From a virus, in IMG/VR virus record IMGVR_UViG_3300005613_000361, positions 1 through 26,180 of that record: a DNA stretch of 26,180 nt, one strand, 5' to 3'. Below are positions 21,597 to 26,180 of this stretch, one piece after another. The position numbers were made by a program, and so were the translations under genes. Under the pieces are notes generated by a model. That model did no database searches, was not told the origin of the DNA, and saw only the letters and a list, made by a program, of their open reading frames with translations. How positions within the stretch are numbered: position 1 is the stretch's first letter; each line of letters begins with the position of its first letter.

Positions 21597-23707
21597 TATA
21601 CGTACTCCACCACAAGCATACAGCGGCAATTGACGTGGGCAGGCGGCCCCGATGGGAATTGGCTGCCCCACTCACCGTCTACCGCCTTGTCCAGCGGGCC
21701 GCAAATCGGGCAGACCCGTTCATCCTCTGCCGTGAGCCAGCGCTCTATGACCGGGATGCCCGCCGTGCGCATACTGTCGGCCAGTTCGTGCGACGACTCA
21801 GACAGCGCGCTTGACGTTTCATAGGCCGCGATGCCCTCTGCGCGCTTGTCGCTAAATAGCCTTGTGGCCAGGCTCTCGGCCACCTCTGGCAGCACCGCGC
21901 CGCTCGTTACGTCGCCAATGATGCCCTGGAGGCGCGTCTGGTTTGTCCTCTGCGTGAGCCGGACCGCCTCATCTGCGCGCTCGCGCGCCCACGTCTCAGA
22001 GTTCATAAGCAACTCGTCATACTCGATACCCCAGCCCAACGCCGCGCCTTCGGCCAGCGCCCTCTCGGCAGCCACTTGCTGCAATGATTGAATCAGCACG
22101 CCGCGCAATTGGGTATTGAGCGCCACAAGCTCGGGCATCTTGCCCGCCCTGACCGCGCGGATTATCGCCGGGAGTTGGCTGGCGTAGATTGCCGCGATGC
22201 CCCCAGCCAGCGCCTTTTCGGTGCCCATGGGGTATGCCTTGACGCCCCCCAAGAACGGGTCGAATGCCGTTTCGGGCTCTGCCAGCAGGCGCATGTGGAC
22301 CGTCTTGGTGGCCCAGTCGGGTATGGCGTCGCTCTCAAACGGGCAATCACCGCCGCGCTTGCTGGCCTTGCGTGCCCACTTGCCCAGGTCCCTGCGCATC
22401 TGGGCGGCCATATCGAGCGCCCTCTGCGCCGCTTCGGGTGGCACACCAGGCTCTGGCGGTTGCGGCGTTTCGTCGTCTGTCGCATCATTGGGCGGTGCCT
22501 GGACGATCACCGGCGCGGGCTCTGGCTCCGGCTCCTCGTCGGGCATATCCTCGGGGAACGGCATTCCCATCTGGTCCCATATTCGCTCGGCCAGAAATAC
22601 AGCCCGGTCGCGGGTCAGAATCTTCTTGTCGAATTGGTCCGTCACGGCCCCCATAAGCGCCGTCATGCCCTCGGCCTTCTCTGCCTCGTTCTGCTGGATG
22701 GCCTCGACCTCGTCGGTCAAGAACCGAAATTCATAGCCTAGCGGCTTCCATAGCTGCTTGTTCATGCCCGACTGGATGCGCCCTGCCTCGGGAAAGTTCG
22801 TATTGATATGGTAGCCCTGGACGTCCTCTTTTGCCGTGGCATAGTTGGCCGCGGCCTGCTGTAGCATGGTGATCGGGATTCCAAAGCAGGCGGCCAAGTC
22901 CTCTCGCACCTCGTCGGATAGCTCGGGAATGGCCAAGTCCTTGACGGGTGAGCTGAGAATCGTCGGCGTCAGGCCCTTGGACAATACGCCGGTTTTATGC
23001 GCCTTGGCCACGCCGCCAAACAGCTTGTCCCACATAGCCCCGATGCGCTTGAGGTCGGGATCATTCTGATTGATCGTTTGGTCTGTAGTCAACAGCACCA
23101 AGGGCACCGCGCCATGGGCAAAAAACGACTCGGCCCACTGCAAAAGCGACCCCGCCAAACCCGCCGCCCTGAGCGCTACGTCAGCAGGTGCCACGCCTGG
23201 GCCTAGATCGTCGGAGGGGCCAAATAGAGGCAAGTAGACCAATTCGTCGGGCTGCCACGTTGCCGGCTTGCCCGTTGTCTCTTGGCGGAATGCGGCAATC
23301 TGGTTATTCAGAACCTCAACGGTCATCGTCGAGGGGTTGAGCCAGTGGAGCGTGGCGTCCTTCTCCCAATAGCTTGCCCCCCAAAGGCAGCGCGCCGCCT
23401 CTGTGAGCCAAAGTAGCCGCTCCATGTCGACGTCCTGGTAAGGTGCTGGTAGTTCTTCTAGCGGCTCCTCGTCGCCCTCTCGGAACAACCCATGGGGAAT
23501 TGCCGAGAGCGTATCGCAGCGCAGATTGACGCAGCGGTACATCCAGGACACCGTAGAATAGACGTTCGCCGTGGTCGGCGACGCATCTACCCCGAACAGT
23601 TCCGGGAATGCCTTATCGAGGTCGTTTAGGCTGATTGTAGATTTGAGCGCCCCGCCTACAATCTGGCCGCTCTGCGCCTTGGTTATCTTCATAGCACCGC
23701 CATCCAA
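21596..23707 (-). CDS. Portal protein fused to MuF-like head morphogenesis domain
   Basis: 703 residues. The ATG at 23707 has GAGGAG 6 bases upstream; a second ATG at 23692 overlaps the TerL stop as ATGA. Residues ~1-385 are an HK97-type portal: VYSTVSWMYRCVNLRCDTLS (50-69), LHWLNPSTMTVEV, PDELVYLPLFGPSDD, and the helix with ACFGIPITMLQQAAANYATA (273-292). An acidic Pro/Glu linker (~386-425) follows. Residues ~425-703 match the MuF/SPP1 gp7 minor head family: long helices, then ERWLTAEDERVCPICGPLDK with Cys666/Cys669 and PAHVNCRCML with His691, Cys694 and Cys696, the end motif of that family. In most phages these are two genes; here each portal subunit carries its own MuF domain. Confidence 0.9.
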   Translation of the reverse strand: MDGGAMKITKAQSGQIVGGALKSTISLNDLDKAFPELFGVDASPTTANVYSTVSWMYRCVNLRCDTLSAIPHGLFREGDEEPLEELPAPYQDVDMERLLWLTEAARCLWGASYWEKDATLHWLNPSTMTVEVLNNQIAAFRQETTGKPATWQPDELVYLPLFGPSDDLGPGVAPADVALRAAGLAGSLLQWAESFFAHGAVPLVLLTTDQTINQNDPDLKRIGAMWDKLFGGVAKAHKTGVLSKGLTPTILSSPVKDLAIPELSDEVREDLAACFGIPITMLQQAAANYATAKEDVQGYHINTNFPEAGRIQSGMNKQLWKPLGYEFRFLTDEVEAIQQNEAEKAEGMTALMGAVTDQFDKKILTRDRAVFLAERIWDQMGMPFPEDMPDEEPEPEPAPVIVQAPPNDATDDETPQPPEPGVPPEAAQRALDMAAQMRRDLGKWARKASKRGGDCPFESDAIPDWATKTVHMRLLAEPETAFDPFLGGVKAYPMGTEKALAGGIAAIYASQLPAIIRAVRAGKMPELVALNTQLRGVLIQSLQQVAAERALAEGAALGWGIEYDELLMNSETWARERADEAVRLTQRTNQTRLQGIIGDVTSGAVLPEVAESLATRLFSDKRAEGIAAYETSSALSESSHELADSMRTAGIPVIERWLTAEDERVCPICGPLDKAVDGEWGSQFPSGPPAHVNCRCMLVVEYV

Positions 23708-24993
23708 AGCTCCTCGTTTTCGCCAACCATCAATTCCGTCAGTGCCCAGACCAATGCGTCCATTCTATCGGGGCTTGTCTTGTCACCCGGCGTATAGGTA
23801 CACATCTGGTCCTCCAAGTCGCCGAATGCCCCGATATGATGCACCCGGCCTTGCTCGTAAAGCGCCGCGACCGGCTCGGCCCTGACGTACTTACCCCGAG
23901 TGGCCCTGACGCCCTTGTAGTTTGCATAGGCGTCCTTGGTCCGTATCGTGGCCTCTACTAGGTCGCCGCCGTTATTAACCTCGCCGACTATCAGGTCGGC
24001 CTTGTGGCGATGGTATACCCCGACCGCCATGCTGGCCCATGCATCTGGGCTGGCGCGCAAGCTGGCATCGTGGATCACATAGCCGTGATCGTCTGCGCCT
24101 AGACCGACCAGCACAATGCCCGTTTCGTCGCTGCCCTCCTCGGCTGTCACTGCCGGGTCTATGGCCACGACCAACCGCTTCCAACCGCCCGCCGGCGCAG
24201 CCTTGACGCGCCCGCGGTCTAGTAGTCCATAGGTCCACAGTGCCCCCGGCGTATCGAGGAGCAGCTCGCCGTAGATTTCCTGCCTGCCTAGACGCGTCCC
24301 CCGCATGGGGTCGATCACGTTCTGAATATAGGCCGGGTGAAGGTTCGCTATGTTATCGTATGTCGGACGCCGGACGCTTACCGTCGTGGGCAGCTCTATC
24401 AGCTTTTTAAGTAACGGTATAGGCCGCGGCGTGGTGGTCACCAGCACACGCGGTCTAGGCCCAATTCTGAGCCCTAGCATCAGGTTAGACCAAGTGTCAT
24501 CTGGGTATTGGAACTTGGCCAGCTCGTCAACCCACGCAAAGTCATGTTGTGGCCCGCGTAGCTGGTCCGGCTTGTCGCCGCTGTAGGTCATGGCAACAGC
24601 CCCATTGGGCCATATCAGCCGCCGCTTACTTGGGATATAGTTTGGCCGTTCGCTTGGCGGGCAGACGTTTAGGATTGCCGAATCGCCTACCTCGACCATG
24701 GTGTCGCGCACATCGGCCGCCGTCTGGCCCACTAGCGCAATCCGCTTGTAGCCCTGCTTGACTAGCGCGCGCACGGTCTCGGCGCCTGTTCGCGTCTTGC
24801 CGTATCCGCGCCCTGAGCGGATCAGCCAAACAAACCAATCGCCAGGCGGGAGCTTTTGCTCTGGCCTAGCGAGGGTATCCCAATCATGCGCCAGCGCCTC
24901 CATTTCCGCTGGCGTCATCTTGTCCAGTATCGCCGCCCTCTTCGCTGGCGTCATCTTGCGCAGCGACGAGAGCCATGAGTTTGTCGCGGGCAT
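23689..24993 (-). CDS. terL: Terminase large subunit
   Basis: 434 residues; GAGGT lies 5 bases before the ATG at 24993, although this makes a 110-base overlap with the small subunit gene. The N-terminal run SWLSSLRKMTPAKRAAILDK and LARPEQKLPPGDWFVWLIRS is typical of COG5323-type packaging proteins, which supports the early start. ATPase motifs: Walker A SGRGYGKT (60-67), Walker B FAWVDE (152-157), coupling motif VTTTP (185-189). Nuclease motifs: AIDPAV with Asp279, IVGEVNNGGD around Glu338, and SPDRMDALVWAL with Asp409/Asp412. It pumps DNA into the prohead and cuts the concatemer. Confidence 0.95.
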   Translation of the reverse strand: MPATNSWLSSLRKMTPAKRAAILDKMTPAEMEALAHDWDTLARPEQKLPPGDWFVWLIRSGRGYGKTRTGAETVRALVKQGYKRIALVGQTAADVRDTMVEVGDSAILNVCPPSERPNYIPSKRRLIWPNGAVAMTYSGDKPDQLRGPQHDFAWVDELAKFQYPDDTWSNLMLGLRIGPRPRVLVTTTPRPIPLLKKLIELPTTVSVRRPTYDNIANLHPAYIQNVIDPMRGTRLGRQEIYGELLLDTPGALWTYGLLDRGRVKAAPAGGWKRLVVAIDPAVTAEEGSDETGIVLVGLGADDHGYVIHDASLRASPDAWASMAVGVYHRHKADLIVGEVNNGGDLVEATIRTKDAYANYKGVRATRGKYVRAEPVAALYEQGRVHHIGAFGDLEDQMCTYTPGDKTSPDRMDALVWALTELMVGENEELWMAVL

Positions 24994-25255
24994 CTGATAC
25001 CTCTATCGGCCCACCGTCGGGGCCTGATACCTCTGTGCGGTAGGTGGCCTTGCCCCAAACACGGTCCATAACCTCTTTACCGGCCATGAGACGAGAATCC
25101 ATGGCGCGCGCCTCGTCGCGCATCAATGCAACGAAAAGGCCAAGGGCATACTTTGCATCTTCCCCGGCCTGTTCTAGTGCCCTCTCTCTGATTATGGTGG
25201 TCTGTTTCTTCTTACGGCCCGCGCCTGGACGCTTGCCGCCCCACCCATCGGCCAC
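24884..25255 (-). CDS. terS: Terminase small subunit
   Basis: 123 residues from a GTG at 25255 with AAGGAG 6 bases upstream. The opening ADGWGGKRPGAGRKKKQT is the basic Gly/Arg/Lys start seen in many small terminases and other phage DNA-binding proteins, followed by helices (RERALEQAGEDAKYALGLFV, ARAMDSRLMAGKEVMDRVWG) and an acidic Gly/Asp/Ser-rich tail. It lies directly upstream of TerL, overlapping its start. It would recognise the packaging site and bring DNA to TerL. It is the first gene behind the promoter at 25312-25320. Confidence 0.78.
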   Translation of the reverse strand: MADGWGGKRPGAGRKKKQTTIIRERALEQAGEDAKYALGLFVALMRDEARAMDSRLMAGKEVMDRVWGKATYRTEVSGPDGGPIEVSDARDKLMALVAAQDDASEEGGDTGQDDASGNGGAGA

Positions 25256-25267
25256 TTGATTCTCCTT

Positions 25268-25287
25268 ATGATATCAAGATTTATCAT
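25268..25287. promoter_or_regulatory. Candidate operator: ATGATA-N8-TATCAT inverted repeat
   Basis: A 6-bp inverted repeat with 8-base spacing lies between the predicted transcription start and the ribosome site of the terminase small subunit gene, in the only long AT-rich gap on this side. Also contains the palindrome TGATATCA. Could be an operator; no bound protein is known. Confidence 0.3.
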
Positions 25288-25311
25288 GTTAGCCCACAAA
25301 CGCACACCACC

Positions 25312-25320
25312 ATTATACCA
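25312..25320 (-). promoter_or_regulatory. Extended -10 promoter for packaging and structural genes
   Basis: Minus strand reads TGGTATAAT: a TGn extension and a perfect TATAAT. No clear -35 is found at 16-18 bases (best GTGTTT or TGTTTT), as expected for an extended -10 promoter. It lies in the 96-base gap between the 89-residue protein gene and the terminase genes; transcription would start near 25305, about 50 bases before terS. Confidence 0.65.
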
Positions 25321-25351
25321 CAACTTTAGGCCAAAAACACACAAAGTGCGG

Positions 25352-25621
25352 TTATTTACCTTGACGCGCATCCTCTAGGCGCAGCCAGCGCAGGTATTCG
25401 AGCAGCTTCTTGGGCCGCTTGGTCTTTTCTCTGAGGATAAACTGGCCACAAGCGCTCGTCGTGGGGTCCCATGACGGGCTGGTAAACGTCCAATCGGTGC
25501 GGCCACAGCGGTAGGTAGTCGGTTCGTGCTCAAGGGCCAGTAGGTGCTGGCAGTTACCGCAACACTGGCCCTCGGCCTCGCCGTAGAGCAGGCGCATAAT
25601 CTTGGCGGGGTCAGTCTCCAT
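25352..25621 (-). CDS. Small Cys-cluster protein of unknown function
   Basis: 89 residues from the ATG at 25621, with AGGAGGT 5 bases upstream (a second ATG lies directly before it at 25624). It overlaps the end of the upstream gene by 11 bases. Cysteines at CCGNC (~20-24), YRCG (~38) and SACGQF (~62) could bind zinc or a metal cluster. The C-terminal part is a basic helix (KRPKKLLEYLRWLRLED). I do not recognise the family. Confidence 0.7.
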   Translation of the reverse strand: METDPAKIMRLLYGEAEGQCCGNCQHLLALEHEPTTYRCGRTDWTFTSPSWDPTTSACGQFILREKTKRPKKLLEYLRWLRLEDARQGK

Positions 25622-25943
25622 CATCGACCTCCTTCGCCCTTTCCGGGTAGTGGTCCCGGCACCAATTGCACACGTGGCCCTTGACGGGGTGTGGGTATTG
25701 GTTGTCCACACTTGCGGCCAGCAGGATACCGCATACCTCGCACGTTTGCTTCTTTTCCCTCTTGGCCGCGAGGCGCTTTATGCGCAACCGCTCGGCCTTT
25801 TGCGCCGCGTAGGTGCCCCGGCACCAGCGGATAACGGCTGTACGCTCGACATTGTAGTGCTTGGCGATCTTGACCCAAGTCCAACCGTCACGGTGCAACC
25901 GCCGCCAGTCTTCAATAGGATAGTTCTTAGTTGACGTGGCCAT
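25611..25943 (-). CDS. HTH protein with C-terminal Cys-pair zinc-binding motif
   Basis: 110 residues beginning MATSTKNYPIEDW. AGGGGGA lies just upstream of paired ATG codons at 25946 and 25943; longer frames would enter the upstream gene. Residues ~10-40 (DWRRLHRDGWTWVKIAKHYNV, then ERTAVIRWCRG) look like a homeodomain-type helix-turn-helix. Residues ~68-95 have CEVCG and CNWCRDHYPE, a two-pair zinc-binding site. The basic linker between them (KAERLRIKRLAAKREKK) would touch DNA. A DNA-binding regulator or recombination accessory protein is likely; no catalytic motif is seen. Confidence 0.65.
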   Translation of the reverse strand: MATSTKNYPIEDWRRLHRDGWTWVKIAKHYNVERTAVIRWCRGTYAAQKAERLRIKRLAAKREKKQTCEVCGILLAASVDNQYPHPVKGHVCNWCRDHYPERAKEVDDGD

Positions 25944-25951
25944 CATTCCCC

Positions 25952-26179
25952 CTACAACCTGTCGGCCATCTCGGCCAGTGCTTCGCGTACCGTCAACTTG
26001 TGCATCGCGGCATATAGATCGATCACGTCGCCGTGAGCCGCGCAACCGTAGCAGTGATAGTGACCATCGGCGTACAGCCGCAACGACGGCTGAGTGTCCG
26101 CGTGAATTGGGCAAACGGCCCACTGCGTATCGAGCGAGACGCCTAGAACCTCTTGGAGCATCACGCGCGCCTTGACCAT
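25952..26179 (-). CDS. CHC2-type primase zinc ribbon protein (possibly partial at right edge)
   Basis: 75 residues visible. The sequence VCPIHADTQPSLRLYADGHY followed by HCYGCAAHGDVIDLYAAMH matches the zinc ribbon at the start of DnaG-type primases (C-P-x-H ... C-x-x-C, then GDVI). It stops after LTVREALAEMADRL, the end of that domain, so it has no polymerase part in this frame and is a stand-alone zinc ribbon. The ATG at 26179 is one base from the window edge, so the true start may lie further upstream. In phages such proteins work with a separate primase or helicase. It is the most upstream of the genes visible here and its stop is 5 bases from the next gene's first ATG. Confidence 0.75.
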   Translation of the reverse strand: MVKARVMLQEVLGVSLDTQWAVCPIHADTQPSLRLYADGHYHCYGCAAHGDVIDLYAAMHKLTVREALAEMADRL

Positions 26180-26180
26180 G

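Noticed and set aside
25611-26123. 170-residue version of the HTH protein starting at 26123
   Set aside because: It overlaps most of the CHC2 ribbon gene, its extra N-terminus is Arg/Ser-rich shadow sequence, and an AGGGGGA site marks the start at 25943.
1-26180. tRNA genes, integrase and attachment sites, lysis genes
   Set aside because: I looked for cloverleaf-like sequences and for recombinase, holin or endolysin motifs and saw none.

Overview
The window is part of the genome of a long-tailed bacteriophage or prophage (siphovirus-like Caudoviricetes). It is GC-rich (about 60% by eye) and every gene I accept lies on the minus strand, so transcription runs from high to low coordinates. The evidence for a tailed phage is the gene order: two-part terminase, portal fused to a MuF-like domain, HK97-type protease fused to capsid, head-tail connector, tail tube, tail-assembly chaperone with a -1 frameshift, tape measure, Dit-like distal tail protein, ReqiPepy6 Gp37-like hub protein and a fibre. 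Starts are mostly preceded by AGGAGG- or AGGGGG-type ribosome sites and many genes overlap by a few bases. The host cannot be identified from this sequence; no tRNA, integrase, repressor or lysis gene is visible.

Layout from right to left. 26179-25352: three small genes (CHC2 primase-type zinc ribbon, an HTH plus Cys-pair protein, a four-Cys-cluster protein), the end of an early or replication region. 25351-25256: a short AT-rich gap with a good extended -10 promoter. 25255-18737: packaging and head genes (TerS, TerL, portal-MuF, a gp10-like protein, protease-capsid fusion, a probable head decoration protein). 18690-11228: about 7.4 kb of sugar-modifying genes inserted between head genes and the connector: three related GT-A-like proteins, one GT-B glycosyltransferase, a methyltransferase fused to a P-loop kinase, and two related proteins that join a kinase-like domain to a methyltransferase. 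11228-4870: connector, neck or terminator, tail tube, chaperone pair and a 1439-residue tape measure. 4870-1: distal tail, hub, fibre and, running off the left edge, a second tail-tube-like protein with a C-terminal extension.

The most striking feature is an approximately 0.6-kb AT-richer unit inside the glycosyltransferase gene at 15755-16582. The unit contains the 3' end of that gene rewritten with different synonymous codons, followed by an HNH endonuclease gene. Directly after the HNH gene lies the old 3' end of the glycosyltransferase, encoding the same last 18 residues with 12 of 18 codons different. The unit is bounded by an exact 10-bp direct repeat. This is the architecture of a free-standing homing endonuclease element that repairs its host gene with a cleavage-resistant recoded tail, comparable to the WHO elements at FBA1 in yeasts.

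Other points of note: a G10 tract inside a glycosyltransferase gene (possible phase variation), a canonical A AAA AAC slippery site in the tail chaperone gene, five 66-residue repeats in the tape measure, a signal peptide on a virion protein, an internal start that could make capsid protein without the protease, and two inverted arrays of three 9-bp repeats next to the homing unit. Together the central genes suggest glycosylation, methylation and possibly phosphorylation of a glycan on the virion or on the host surface, made in the same transcript as the head and tail.
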